NCBI GenBank assembly: GCA_022821065.1
Contig: JAJEEK010000094.1
Coordinates: 1-64,000 of the forward strand
DNA from: Candidatus Poribacteria bacterium
GTDB taxonomy: Bacteria > Poribacteria > WGA-4E > WGA-3G
Direction of reading: 5' to 3'
DNA: 64,000 nucleotides
In this document: positions 9,816 to 19,099 of the stretch, one piece after another
Numbering within the stretch: position 1 is the stretch's first letter
How the letters are laid out: each line of letters begins with the position of its first letter
Translations under genes and position numbers: made by a program
The notes under the pieces: generated by a model
What the model was told of the DNA's origin: nothing
Seen by the model: the letters and a program-made list of their open reading frames with translations, nothing else
The model's database searches: none

Positions 9816-10634
9816 TTAATATCGCCGCTTCCAGTGCCAACTGTCGCTTCCTGAGATGAGGGGACGGATGTTTTCTGGTAATGTCTCAATAAACTCAGGA
9901 CTCACCTCGTTGCCGGGCCACTCGCGCACCATCGGTGGTGTGTAGCCAGAGATAAGGATAACGCGCTCCTTGTCGCTACGGATGGCAGTCGTGCTGTGGA
10001 TCAACGCTTCGGCAAAAAGCAGCACGGAACCGGCGGATGCTTCGACTTGGTAGATGAGTTTGTCATCAGAGAGTGCCGCTTCAATCATTTCGCTCTGATT
10101 CCACGTCAGGCGATGGCTGCCGGGTATAACGCACGTCCCGCCATCGTCGGGACCGACCTCGGTAAGATACGCAAGCGTCTTGACAAAGATACAGTGGAAC
10201 TTGTTCTGTTCTATGTAGGTACCCCACCCGTGTTGCGTCCCACGATGGAAACCGGTTGGGTTATAACGGCGTTTATGGAGTTCGTCCAATTCTGTATCGG
10301 GGTTATGACTATTAATGATCGCTTCGGTTTCCTCAAGACGTACCGCGCCACCGACGACTTCTTCAACGAGCGGTACAAGTTTTGGATGCGCGGCATATTC
10401 TAACAAGGCTGGATCATACTCCACAAGATTGCCGAAAAGGATATGGTGTTCTCCACCGGGACGGGCGTAGACGCGCTTGGCATCCCGACTTTCGTCAGCT
10501 TTCATTCTATAAAGCGCGCCTTTCATACGTCCAATTTCATCCTCGTTTAGGACGTTCTCTAACAACACATAACCGTAGATGTCGAAATGGAGTCGTTGTG
10601 CTGGCGTTAGGCAGACCGTTTCACTATTTTTCAT
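9816..10634 (-). CDS. Phytanoyl-CoA dioxygenase (PhyH) family protein, atypical metal site
   Basis: A 272-residue PhyH-like protein: LHFDIYGYVLLENVL at the N-terminus, then TEVGPDDGGTCVIPGSH (about 158-174), a distal ALIHST (H212) and KERVILISGY (Arg 224). The family uses Fe(II) and 2-oxoglutarate to hydroxylate substrates. At the place of the usual His-x-Asp iron motif the sequence reads FH130RGTQH135, with no Asp two residues after the His. Either another residue supplies the ligand or the enzyme is a divergent member. The substrate is unknown. It is followed 28 bases upstream on the same strand by an exported LamG-like gene. Confidence 0.8.
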   Translation of the reverse strand: MKNSETVCLTPAQRLHFDIYGYVLLENVLNEDEIGRMKGALYRMKADESRDAKRVYARPGGEHHILFGNLVEYDPALLEYAAHPKLVPLVEEVVGGAVRLEETEAIINSHNPDTELDELHKRRYNPTGFHRGTQHGWGTYIEQNKFHCIFVKTLAYLTEVGPDDGGTCVIPGSHRLTWNQSEMIEAALSDDKLIYQVEASAGSVLLFAEALIHSTTAIRSDKERVILISGYTPPMVREWPGNEVSPEFIETLPENIRPLISGSDSWHWKRRY

Positions 10635-10662
10635 TTTCCACCTCCGGGTTTACAAACTACTC

Positions 10663-11412
10663 TTACAACCCTCGTTTAATGTGTCCCCAGAAGGTAGTGA
10701 GTTTTCCGGCTGGGTCAACGGCGAGATTGAGTGCTTCTTCTCCTTCATAGACCAGCATATCGTCCACGTAACCGTTTGCTACCTGTCCCCATACATAGAA
10801 AGCGACCCATTTGGCAACGGGACCGAGTGCTGGCATCCGAAAGGGGAGTCCTTTTTCCGGCTTGGCACCCAAGGCATCGTCTCTGTCCTCGCCCATGTAA
10901 AAATCAAATTCGCTTTTGCCGACATCAGCGATAATGCGGACGTACTTCCACGTATCTGTTTCAAAGTCGTCAATGGGTTGCCAGGCACCACCATCGTAGA
11001 GCCGAACAATGCCCGCGTCCCAATTGATGTAGGTGCATCCGTTGTTTTCGCCAAAACCGTCAGCGGTGGCGACTTTAAAATTAAAAGACCTGCCGCCGCC
11101 TTCAATATACACATAGAATTCGACCGAAATAATGGGGTTTTCGGTTTCTATGGGGATACCGAGCCCGTCTCCATCCGCACCGCCTAAAATAGCAAGTGCT
11201 TTTTTATCGGTTTTGACGATGTCGTTAGAAACTTCAAAATTGCCGCCCATTGCTTCCCAGTCTTTCGGCGGGTTACCGGTGGCGAATTCCTCGAATCCTG
11301 TTCGTACGAATACCTTTTGTGCGTCTGTCCTTCCTACGAAAACAAAAGTTAAAGCAACAGCAAGCGTTAAGAGAACATATTGGCAAAAAGTCATCTGTAT
11401 ATTTTTACGCAT
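10663..11412 (-). CDS. Exported LamG/concanavalin-like protein
   Basis: A 249-residue protein with a signal peptide (residues 1-31, ending near TDAQK). The mature part is predicted beta-rich: GFEEFATGNPPKDWEAMGG, VEFYVYIEGG, and WKYVRIIADVGKSEFDFYMG resemble concanavalin-type (LamG or DUF1080-like) sugar-binding jelly rolls. It ends with LAVDPAGKLTTFWGHIKRGL, a tail shared with the LamG protein at 22719-23540. It is probably outside the cytoplasmic membrane. No catalytic residues can be assigned. It shares strand and close spacing with the PhyH gene downstream. Confidence 0.7.
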   Translation of the reverse strand: MRKNIQMTFCQYVLLTLAVALTFVFVGRTDAQKVFVRTGFEEFATGNPPKDWEAMGGNFEVSNDIVKTDKKALAILGGADGDGLGIPIETENPIISVEFYVYIEGGGRSFNFKVATADGFGENNGCTYINWDAGIVRLYDGGAWQPIDDFETDTWKYVRIIADVGKSEFDFYMGEDRDDALGAKPEKGLPFRMPALGPVAKWVAFYVWGQVANGYVDDMLVYEGEEALNLAVDPAGKLTTFWGHIKRGL

Positions 11413-11424
11413 TCTTATTCCTCC

Positions 11425-11554
11425 ATTTATGGTAAAACTTATAATTAATTGGGCACTCTTAAACAGTCTGAATGCCCATTGAGGTCATTCAGATTGGCAC
11501 AACCTAACAGGTTATGCTACAAAGATGTCTATTTATTTTTCTCGGTTACCATAG
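11425..11554. mobile_element. MITE family B, copy 2
   Basis: The left end TTTATGGTAAAACTTATAAT and the right end, read on the other strand, ACTATGGTAACCGAG followed by AAAAATAAATAGAC, form an imperfect terminal inverted repeat. The ends match those of the element at 22546-22655. The middle contains GCACAACCTAACAGGTTATG, similar to the middle of MITE family A. It fills the gap between a PhyH gene and the exported LamG-like gene. Confidence 0.55.
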
Positions 11555-11557
11555 TTT

Positions 11558-12337
11558 TCACGGCATCCAGATATTCCACTCTCCCTTTTTCTCCCATTTA
11601 CGGCATGTGAGACATAAACACATAAATCGAATTGCGAAACGTGGGGAAGGACCGACATTCATTGTGCCGGAATGCGGGAGCAGGTGATGAAAAAACAGTA
11701 CATCCCCCTGTTTAGCGACGACCTCCATCGGTTCGCCTAAATCCATCTTCGGAAATAGGGCGCGTACATCACGAATATGGTTCGAGAATTCTGGGTTTTT
11801 CTTACGGAATTCACGAATGCATTGCGGACCTTCGGGCCATATTACGGTCGTTCCACCGTGCGAATTGGCGTCGGTGAGATAAGTCAGGCTGGTTGCTCGG
11901 AACGTGCCGGGATCCAACCGAAAATCTCGGAAATCGCCATCCAAGTGTGGCGACGGACTTTTCCACTCTCCTGAAACGGGGAATTGGTTGAGTGCCCAGA
12001 TACCATCCGGACGGTGATCTTTACAATGTGGAATTTCTGGATATCGGGATGCAAGTTGGTTGAGAATAGTGATATAATCAGAGGTACAACACGACAATAC
12101 GTCCGGATTGGTAACGCCGAAAAGTTCAATACGGTTGCCATTTGACATCTGTTCCATGTAAAATCCGGCAAGCCCTGGACGTTTGAAATGTCCCCACGAA
12201 TCGGGATTATCCGCCTCCATACCCATCATGCTCCACATTGCTGCTTCTGCCTTTTCGACAGTTTCTCGTGGAATCAATCCGGGAAGGAGTAGATAACCCT
12301 CTTCTTCAAATTGTGTCAACTGCTGATCTGAAAGCAT
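11558..12337 (-). CDS. Phytanoyl-CoA dioxygenase (PhyH) family protein
   Basis: A 259-residue Fe(II)/2-oxoglutarate oxygenase of the PhyH family with a complete metal site: H131-L-D133 (in PSPHLDGDFRDF), distal H222 (LLPHSGTMN) and 2-oxoglutarate-binding Arg 233 (SPRFAIRF). The N-terminus LTQFEEEGYLLLPGLIP is also typical. The substrate is unknown; the family hydroxylates a wide range of small molecules. The start at 12337 lies 67 bases after the end of PPK2 on the same strand. The C-terminal residues (RKWEKKGEWNIWMP) are family-variable. Confidence 0.87.
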   Translation of the reverse strand: MLSDQQLTQFEEEGYLLLPGLIPRETVEKAEAAMWSMMGMEADNPDSWGHFKRPGLAGFYMEQMSNGNRIELFGVTNPDVLSCCTSDYITILNQLASRYPEIPHCKDHRPDGIWALNQFPVSGEWKSPSPHLDGDFRDFRLDPGTFRATSLTYLTDANSHGGTTVIWPEGPQCIREFRKKNPEFSNHIRDVRALFPKMDLGEPMEVVAKQGDVLFFHHLLPHSGTMNVGPSPRFAIRFMCLCLTCRKWEKKGEWNIWMP

Positions 12338-12377
12338 TTTTTAATTTATTACTCCTGGGCGAAAGAAACGCCCAATC

Positions 12378-12400
12378 AAAACCACAAGGTATAATTAAAA
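12378..12400 (+). repeat. Family A repeat, 3' end only (possible)
   Basis: ACCACAAGGTATAATTAAAA resembles the 3' end of the ~80-bp family A repeat (compare 42478-42494). It lies on the plus strand in the gap between PPK2 and the PhyH gene. Only the last ~22 bases can be recognised. Confidence 0.4.
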
Positions 12401-12404
12401 AATT

Positions 12405-13217
12405 TTAATCCTCAATCGTGAGTTGGGTAACATCAATAGAGGGTTCAGGGTACTTCATGTCCAGTTTTTTGAGCGTCTCCACGATGCACTCTGTGATAAC
12501 AAGGTTCCGATACCACTTTTTATTTGCTGGAATTATATGCCACGGTGCCCAATCCGTACTACATTTTTCGAGCATAACTTCATACGCCTGCATATAATCC
12601 TCCCAATAGGCGCGCTCGCGAATATCAGATGCCTCAACTTTCCAATGCTTGGTCGGATCGTTAATCCGAGATTCGAGACGCTCTTTCTGTTCATCCTTGG
12701 AGATGTGAAGGTAAAACTTTAGGACAACTGTCCCATTTTCAACGAGCATCCTCTCAAAATCGTTGATCTGCTGATAGCGTTGCATCCAGACCTGTTCTGG
12801 CACCAGATTATGCACGCGAACGACAAGGACATCTTCATAATGTGAACGGTTAAAGATGCCGATTTTTCCTTTAGATGGCACGGCTTTGTGCGCGCGCCAT
12901 AAGAAATCACGGGAAAGTTCATCGGCAGTCGGGACTTTGAAGCTGACGACATCGCATCCTTGGACATTGACTCCCTCCATCACACGCCGAATGGTGCCGT
13001 CTTTGCCACATGTATCCATACCTTGTAGGATAATAAGCAGTGCGTGTTGACTTTCCGCGTAAAGCAGCCCCTGAAGTTCGAGCAGCTGCTTATGCAGTTT
13101 TTTGAGGCGTTTTTTCGTTTGACCTTTCTTCTCGTAAGTTCCTGTATACCCAGACGGGTAATCATCCAAGTTGATGAACTCACCGGGCGTAACAATATTC
13201 TTAGCTTTAAGTTCCAT
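12405..13217 (-). CDS. ppk2: Polyphosphate kinase 2 (PPK2) family
   Basis: A 270-residue one-domain PPK2, the usual length. It has the Walker A motif G66-MDTCGKDGT75 (the common form is GMDAAGKDGT), the Walker B region IGIFNRSHYEDVLVVRVH (119-136), and the lid motif ESRINDPTKHWK (about 181-192). PPK2 enzymes transfer phosphate between polyphosphate and nucleotides; whether this one prefers AMP, ADP or GDP cannot be told from the sequence alone. The TC substitution in Walker A lies between invariant residues. It is followed on the same strand by a PhyH gene. Confidence 0.92.
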   Translation of the reverse strand: MELKAKNIVTPGEFINLDDYPSGYTGTYEKKGQTKKRLKKLHKQLLELQGLLYAESQHALLIILQGMDTCGKDGTIRRVMEGVNVQGCDVVSFKVPTADELSRDFLWRAHKAVPSKGKIGIFNRSHYEDVLVVRVHNLVPEQVWMQRYQQINDFERMLVENGTVVLKFYLHISKDEQKERLESRINDPTKHWKVEASDIRERAYWEDYMQAYEVMLEKCSTDWAPWHIIPANKKWYRNLVITECIVETLKKLDMKYPEPSIDVTQLTIED

Positions 13218-13406
13218 TTTTCACCATTAAATCTTGCCACCGCTCCGCTACGTTGTGTGGCGTACTCACCCATAAGCAATCAGCTTCACGGTGGTTGCAG
13301 ATGGAATCAACTGGATTTGGATCATGAATAGCCACGAAGAAAACATTATGACCGGAGATAACGACAGTAACTGCCACACGAGCTACTGCCAGCTATCAAC
13401 CGCCAA

Positions 13407-16400
13407 TTACTGTGATAAAGATTCATAGTAGTTATCAACAAGTCGTCGGTACTCAGGTGGGACATCTTCCTTAGCGACTTGGGTGAGTTGCTTCTTCTCC
13501 TGAAGTGTATTGAGCCGTTCTTCAAGTGCGGCTTCCAACTTCACGAGGTCCCGGATAACGAATTCATAGTTCGGGAACGGGTTTGATCGATTTCCCGGAC
13601 GGTAATCCATGGTATCCAAGACATCAAGCCAGAGTTCGTTAATCTCACGTCCGGATTCTCTACCACCGGCGCGTGCCTGTTCTTGGTTTTCGTTTTCGGC
13701 TTCTCCCGGTTGTTGCCCCTCCTGTCCCTGTTGCTGTTGTTCTTGCTGTCTATCCTGCATGGCTTGTTGTGCCTGTTGCATGCGTTCTTGAACCTGCTGT
13801 TGCTGCTCAGCGAGCTGCTGCTGACGCTGTTGTTGTTCCTCCGTCTGCTCTTGCCCTTCCATCGCTTGAAGTTCGCGTTGGATGTCCTCCATCTGCTCTC
13901 TGGATTGTTGAAGTTGTTGGAGTGCGGCTTCTAGCTGCTCCTCTTCGGTGCTCGCCATATTGGCTCGCGCCTGTTGCAGATCCCCTTGTACTTGTCTTAG
14001 CGTCTCTATTACATCCTGCTGGTTCAGGTCAGCGGCACGGAAACTACGCCACTGTAGGGCGCGCTGTGCAGTTGACATATCGCCTGCGGTCTGTTCTTCC
14101 GTAAGCCGTCTTGTAGCATCAGCCACATTTTGTGCTGCCTCTGGGTTCTCCTCGTTGAGTTGCTCAGGTAGGTTTCTCAGTGTGTTCTCAAGAGATTGAA
14201 GGTCGCGTTGTAGTTCACGCTGCTCGTTGGCAAGTTCGGAAGCTCTCTGCAAATCTTCTGGACGCAGTTCTGCTTGCCGAGAACGGTTTCTGAGTTCCTG
14301 TGTCTCCTGCTGGACACCAGACTGCTCTTGAATTAACTGCTGCGCCTGCTGTGTTGCCCTTTCGAGTGCGGAATCGGCGAATTCGGATGCGACCTGTTCC
14401 AATTGTTCAATCGCCTCTGCAAGTCTCTCTTCTGCTTTTTGCCCTTTAGCGGCACTCAGCTGCGGTTCCTGCTGTTGCATGCTTTCTGAGGCTTGCTGCA
14501 TCTGTTCGCCTGCCTGCTGCATCGCCTGACCGGCTTGATCCAAGCGTTCTGCTTGTGTTTCTTGTGCGTTCTGCTGCATCGTGCCGAGCTGCTGTGACAT
14601 CTGTTGCGCCTGCTGCGACAACTGTCCCTGCTGTTGACTATTCTGTTGCATCTCGTTCTGAGACGGTTGGCTCTCACGTCCCATCTGCTGGCTCTGTTGA
14701 CTCAGCTGCTGTTGATCTGCCAACATCTGACGCGCCTGATCCAACATCTCCTGCGTCTGCTCTTGCATTTCCGAATCAAGTTCGTTCTGTTGGTTCTCAA
14801 GTTCGCTTTGCAGCTCCTCCATTTCGAGTTCAAGATTTTCAGCAAGCTGCGGATTGCTGTTCCGCATCTGTGTTAGAACTTTCGGTAATTCAAGACTGAC
14901 TTTTATCAGCAGTTCAAGTGCCTCTTGTTCCGCGGGTATAGCTTCATCAGGTTCGACAGCATTTAGGCTATCCGCTGCTTCACGCATTCTGGCGATAGCG
15001 TCTTCCAAGTTCATGAGAATTTCTGGCGTGACTGCCGATTCCCCTTGCATTGCCAAACTAAACTCATCTGCAAGTCTCTGTGTTTTATCGATTAATTCAT
15101 TCTGTTTATTCGCCGTTGCCCTAACTGCACTGCGATATTCCTCGGTAATTGAAGGCGGTTCCGTGTTAATGTGATTCGCTGTTTCACGGATAATCTGCTT
15201 CTGTGTGGCAACCATCTCCAAGGCTGGATTCGATTCCTGTTGTTGCTGTTCTTGTTCTCCGTCCTGAGCCTCACCCTCTCGGAAATTCTCATTAAAGGGA
15301 CGGATCTCAATGAAGTAGATATCGCTATTGGCTTCACCGGGCCCCGTGCGTGTGTTATTATCAACGGCACGAGCAAAATAGGAGATAACATCCCCCGGTT
15401 CAACATCAAACTCCTCAAGATAGAACGTGTAGCTGCCATCGGCGACGCGGCGTTGGCGTGTATGAACGGGTGCCGGTTCGGGGGTGGTAGCTTCCATCGC
15501 CAGTTCCTGTAGTTCATCAGCCCCGACACGATACATGAGTTTCAACGCCGAGATCCCGTAGTCGTCGGTCGCCTCAGCGATGACTTCCACTTCACCCAGC
15601 TTCGTCGTTTTTATATCTCGCCCGGGTTCTTTGATGACAACTTCAGGTACTTCGTCTGGAATCGCTTTTACGGCGTATTCAATAGGTATCTCGTTGTTGA
15701 AACCGTCAATACATAACAATTGAACAGTATACGTTCCATTTTCAACAACATCAATCGTTGTTGTGAGTGTGTTTCCACCGGAGATAACCATTTCGGTTGT
15801 GACGGGTTCGGCTGTTCCAATCAACCTTTCCGTGAAAGACCGTTCCTTAACATCACGCCTCAGGGAAAATGTTGCGGTCTGAATGGCTTTGTTGGTTGTG
15901 AGTTTTAGTTCTGCCTGTGTCCCGACCACCGCTTGGATATCGCCTGTCCCTGTTTGAACGACCGGTTTGAGTCCAGTGTAGTCTGGATAAGTGTAAGCGA
16001 CAGAAATTTCCGCCACTTTCGGCATCTCAAACACTTCAACAGTGTAGCGTTCCGAAGTTATCCCGTTTGCAACGACATAATATTCAATATCCGTATCAAT
16101 GTTAAAAATCTCATAAGCAAATCCTCGCTTATCATCGAGGTTTTGCAACATGTTGATCTGTTGTTGTGTTGACTTACTCTCACCGTCAGACGTTTTTTTA
16201 TCTTTCCTTGCGGTTCGATTAGGGTTCTCGGGGCTGGAAAGTCGATCTGCGTTATCCGTCTCCATTTCATTTCGACTATCGTTTTTTGAAATATAAAGAG
16301 AATGCGCATCCTCGTAGGTTAAGACGACTTTATCAGCGGATTTTCCAGTGACTGTAACGTGAATCGGTAAACTTTTACCTCGGAGGATACGGGCATTCCC

Positions 16401-17003
16401 CGGTTCAACGGTTAATTTGGTCGTTAAAACGGGATCGGTTTTCTCCCAAGGTACGAGGACGCGGAGGAGACTGGTATGGATTTCTGTCGGAAAGATGAGC
16501 GCGAGTACACAACAAGCGGCAACAACTAAAGCCGCGATGCCGACCTGTTTACGGGTGCGGCTATGATCAATTGTCGCTTTAAAATCTATACCCTTTACGC
16601 GCTCGGTGGTATCTTCAAGCAGGCGTTGGAGCATGTGAGATTCAATAGGGTCTGTCGATTCCCGATTTCCGAACTGGACAGCACTGACGAGTCTATCCTC
16701 TAAGTCCGGATGGTTGTGCTCAACATTGAGTGCGACATCTCGGAGTGTCAGTGATGCTCGGAGTGGTTGAACGAGGTGCCTGTATAAGAGGTAAGCGATC
16801 ACACCGACTCCACCTATTAACAGCGCAATCCGAACAAAATCTGGGAGTGGCATCAACCAATCAACAATAGCCTCACCCATAAATAAAGCGATTAAACCTG
16901 TGAGGACAATAGCAAAGCCTGTCCAGAAGATACTCCGTTTCCAGACGCGCCGCGCTTCCACAATCTTTGCCTGTAATTCTGCGTAACCTTCTCTCGTATT
17001 CAT
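13407..17003 (-). CDS. DUF4175 family giant membrane protein with Gln-rich coiled-coil tail
   Basis: About 1,198 residues. The start is placed at ATG 17003 because GGTGGAGG lies seven bases upstream; an in-frame ATG at 17030 has no such site. Three hydrophobic segments lie in the first 175 residues (near 25-42, 58-75 and 155-172). A large extracytoplasmic part of Ig-like beta domains follows (VAEISVAYTYPDYTGLKPV and so on). From about residue 570 the protein is a long Gln/Glu-rich coiled coil. DUF4175 proteins occur in bacteria with complex envelopes; the function is not established. An in-frame copy of the family A repeat (16193-16275) lies in the beta region. Co-transcribed with the Yip1 gene upstream. 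Confidence 0.85.
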   Translation of the reverse strand: MNTREGYAELQAKIVEARRVWKRSIFWTGFAIVLTGLIALFMGEAIVDWLMPLPDFVRIALLIGGVGVIAYLLYRHLVQPLRASLTLRDVALNVEHNHPDLEDRLVSAVQFGNRESTDPIESHMLQRLLEDTTERVKGIDFKATIDHSRTRKQVGIAALVVAACCVLALIFPTEIHTSLLRVLVPWEKTDPVLTTKLTVEPGNARILRGKSLPIHVTVTGKSADKVVLTYEDAHSLYISKNDSRNEMETDNADRLSSPENPNRTARKDKKTSDGESKSTQQQINMLQNLDDKRGFAYEIFNIDTDIEYYVVANGITSERYTVEVFEMPKVAEISVAYTYPDYTGLKPVVQTGTGDIQAVVGTQAELKLTTNKAIQTATFSLRRDVKERSFTERLIGTAEPVTTEMVISGGNTLTTTIDVVENGTYTVQLLCIDGFNNEIPIEYAVKAIPDEVPEVVIKEPGRDIKTTKLGEVEVIAEATDDYGISALKLMYRVGADELQELAMEATTPEPAPVHTRQRRVADGSYTFYLEEFDVEPGDVISYFARAVDNNTRTGPGEANSDIYFIEIRPFNENFREGEAQDGEQEQQQQESNPALEMVATQKQIIRETANHINTEPPSITEEYRSAVRATANKQNELIDKTQRLADEFSLAMQGESAVTPEILMNLEDAIARMREAADSLNAVEPDEAIPAEQEALELLIKVSLELPKVLTQMRNSNPQLAENLELEMEELQSELENQQNELDSEMQEQTQEMLDQARQMLADQQQLSQQSQQMGRESQPSQNEMQQNSQQQGQLSQQAQQMSQQLGTMQQNAQETQAERLDQAGQAMQQAGEQMQQASESMQQQEPQLSAAKGQKAEERLAEAIEQLEQVASEFADSALERATQQAQQLIQEQSGVQQETQELRNRSRQAELRPEDLQRASELANEQRELQRDLQSLENTLRNLPEQLNEENPEAAQNVADATRRLTEEQTAGDMSTAQRALQWRSFRAADLNQQDVIETLRQVQGDLQQARANMASTEEEQLEAALQQLQQSREQMEDIQRELQAMEGQEQTEEQQQRQQQLAEQQQQVQERMQQAQQAMQDRQQEQQQQGQEGQQPGEAENENQEQARAGGRESGREINELWLDVLDTMDYRPGNRSNPFPNYEFVIRDLVKLEAALEERLNTLQEKKQLTQVAKEDVPPEYRRLVDNYYESLSQ
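16193..16275 (-). repeat. Family A repeat inserted in frame in the DUF4175 gene
   Basis: On the minus strand this 83-bp stretch runs from TCGAAATGAAATGGAGACGG to CGAACCGCAAGGAAAGATAA followed by A residues. It aligns along its whole length, with one single-base gap, with 59116-59199 in the PBP1C gene. It encodes residues around NEMETDNADRLSS and NPNRTARKDKK and keeps the frame open. Confidence 0.8.
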
Positions 17004-17071
17004 CAATTTTCCTCCACCCACATTATTCACAATCCATAAGATTCTATCGACTCTTTTTCACTCTCACGTCC

Positions 17072-17758
17072 TTAAGATGCAGACGAAACTTGGAATATAA
17101 CATCAATACCGACTCTTAATAACCAAATGATCACTGCAGTAAGACCTGCTTTTGTTTTACTGATTTCTGTGAGTGTCGCGACCGCTACGGTTAAAACGAA
17201 GATATTCCATATAGCCAAAATATCCACAAAACTCAAAAACACCAGCAGATACTGATTTTCGATGAATGGCACCAACATGTGAATTCCGGGGATAACCCTT
17301 ATATCAATGAGCGCCTCAACCTCCTCAACGCGTCTAAAAACTGGAATGAATGCTATATTGATAAAAAGTATCAATGGATTAATTAAGATCGTATGCCACC
17401 AAGCCGCGAAGATGTGTTTAAATTTGAGAGCCTCATTAACCTTGAAAACTCGCGAGACCACGATAAGTATAGCACTGAACCCAACAGCGCATAGGATCCC
17501 GAGGACAATCCCACTCACTGCAATCAATACCATAGATGCTGCCTTGATAGATCCAAGCAGCTCAAAACCGGCTAAACGACTTGCATGCCGCGGGCTAAGG
17601 AACCGCAGTGTAAATGGAAAAATCATCCATGCCAGCAACACGACAAGGACGCAAAAAACAGCGAATGCAACCCCCCATTTTGGTCTGGATTTCAGTCGTG
17701 TAAACGTGGCTTTCGGGTTTGCAATGAGATCAATTAGATTTCGCCAACTCTCTCGCAT
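17072..17758 (-). CDS. Yip1 domain integral membrane protein
   Basis: A 228-residue polytopic protein. The start is taken at ATG 17758 because MRESWRNLIDLIANPKATF is the usual Yip1-family beginning; the frame is open 17 residues further upstream. Five or six hydrophobic segments follow (for example FAVFCVLVVLLAWMIFPF and AVSGIVLGILCAVGFSAI). Bacterial Yip1 proteins are of unknown function. It lies 68 bases before DUF4175 on the same strand, and is likely its operon partner at the envelope. Confidence 0.75.
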   Translation of the reverse strand: MRESWRNLIDLIANPKATFTRLKSRPKWGVAFAVFCVLVVLLAWMIFPFTLRFLSPRHASRLAGFELLGSIKAASMVLIAVSGIVLGILCAVGFSAILIVVSRVFKVNEALKFKHIFAAWWHTILINPLILFINIAFIPVFRRVEEVEALIDIRVIPGIHMLVPFIENQYLLVFLSFVDILAIWNIFVLTVAVATLTEISKTKAGLTAVIIWLLRVGIDVIFQVSSAS

Positions 17759-17956
17759 AACAATTATTTTAAAGCCACCGAAGCACTGAATTGTCGGCAC
17801 GCGAAGCATTTAAGACGCTAAAAAACATAAAAATTCAACACAGAACAGCAAAACATGCAGCCGCGCGTTGGGAATTGTCACCTTTTAGGACAAAGTCATT
17901 GGAATAGAGTTCGGCTGAAAATAGTCCCCTATGTGCCATATCAGATAAAGACAATG

Positions 17957-19099
17957 CTACGGCCCACTTTTTTCCGCCTCCAGTTGTGTCTTCTGCCAAC
18001 CGTAATCAACATCTCCTTTATAGAATTTGTCTGGGTTCTCAACTGCCCAAATTTGTTTATGGATGATCCAATTATTTGGATCTAAAGCGAGTGCCTTTCG
18101 CCATTCAGCCATCGCTTCGTCTTTTTTACCGCTTTCGAGCAAGACGAGCCCGAGTTGAAAACGGGCAGCCGCTTCGGCGTTCGTCTTTATGGATGGCTTG
18201 TCCAACGATTTAATATCATTGAGTAGTGCCGCATTGTACCCAGAGTCCGATAACCACTTCTTAAGCATCGCAACGGTTTTTTGATCTTGGACATTAACAC
18301 TGAAAGGTGCTTTCACCAACCGTCCGGCTTCATCAATCATGACTCCGTAAGGGATCGCTTTGAGATTATAGCGGTCACCGAGTATGTTCTGTGAATCAAC
18401 GAGCGTAACAAAATCGGCATCTGCTGCATCGTGCCAAGGCTGGACGACAGATGCCCCTTGTGCATCGATGGCAATTGAAACAAGGTTTAAAGTTTCTTTG
18501 TGTTCGGCGTAAAATTTCTGCCAACCTGGCAGTTGTCCACGGCACCCTCACCACGACCCCCAAACATAGAGAAACGTCTTTTTCCCTCGAAAATCGCGTA
18601 AGTGTCTTGGAGCACCGTCTAAATCGGGGAGTGTAAATTCAGGTGCGAGGTGTGTCGGATGGATAACCTCTAATTGGTTCACTGAGGGTTTGTAAACCTC
18701 AAAACCAAAAGTTTTCGAGATGTGTGCGGGTTCCACGTACGTCACGCCACCGATATTTATAGCACCCTCGTCCGCATTTTGAAATTCAAGTGGTACACAT
18801 AGTTCCGATTCTACACCACCGCAAAGTACCACCATCTCCGTTCCTTGTGGATATTCTACCTTCAATCCGAGTTGTTTGGCGAACGGTTTCAAAGGGACGA
18901 ACCATGTCCCATCTTTGGAAATAGGTGATGGGGTCAATTCAACATGTCGTCCATTTACTGACACCTGAAAGTCCTCTTTTTTCATACTCTCCCCTTTAGC
19001 GAACCCTATCTGTACACCTATGACAGCGCACAACATCACCAACGTTAAGAATCTGAGCATAGTCTGTAACTTACGATCCGATACTATTGCGATAATCAT
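17957..19099 (-). CDS. TlpA-like thioredoxin-fold protein with in-frame TGA (probable selenoprotein)
   Basis: Read through TGA (18548-18550) as selenocysteine, this is a 380-residue protein. Residues 1-36 are a signal sequence (an alternative ATG at 19060 starts directly on it). Residues ~43-155 look like a copper-amine-oxidase N-terminal-like domain (GTWFVPLKPFAKQLGLKVEY). From ~163 a TlpA/thioredoxin fold begins: PEFTLPDLDGAPRHLRDFRG, then WGSW-U184-G-C186-RGQLPGWQ, and later the cis-Pro block NLKAIPYGVMIDEAG. A TPR-like tail closes the protein. The TGA falls exactly on the redox cysteine, the frame stays open for 196 codons beyond it, and a SECIS-like hairpin begins 15 bases downstream. 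The start overlaps the cytochrome c gene by ATGA. If not recoded it would be a pseudogene. Confidence 0.75.
18509..18540 (-). promoter_or_regulatory. Candidate bacterial SECIS element
   Basis: In the mRNA, CTGCCAGGTTGGCAG (18532-18518) forms a 5-6 bp upper stem with an AGGTT apical loop, beginning 15 bases after the TGA. GTGGA (18540-18536) can pair with TTTAC (18513-18509), with G-U pairs, as a lower stem. A G at the second loop position and this spacing fit the known pattern of bacterial SECIS hairpins; the loop resembles that of E. coli fdhF. Confidence 0.6.

Noticed and set aside
13673..14104. Leu/Val-rich frames opposite the Gln-rich tail of DUF4175
   Set aside because: Shadow of CAG/CAA codons on the other strand; no independent signals.
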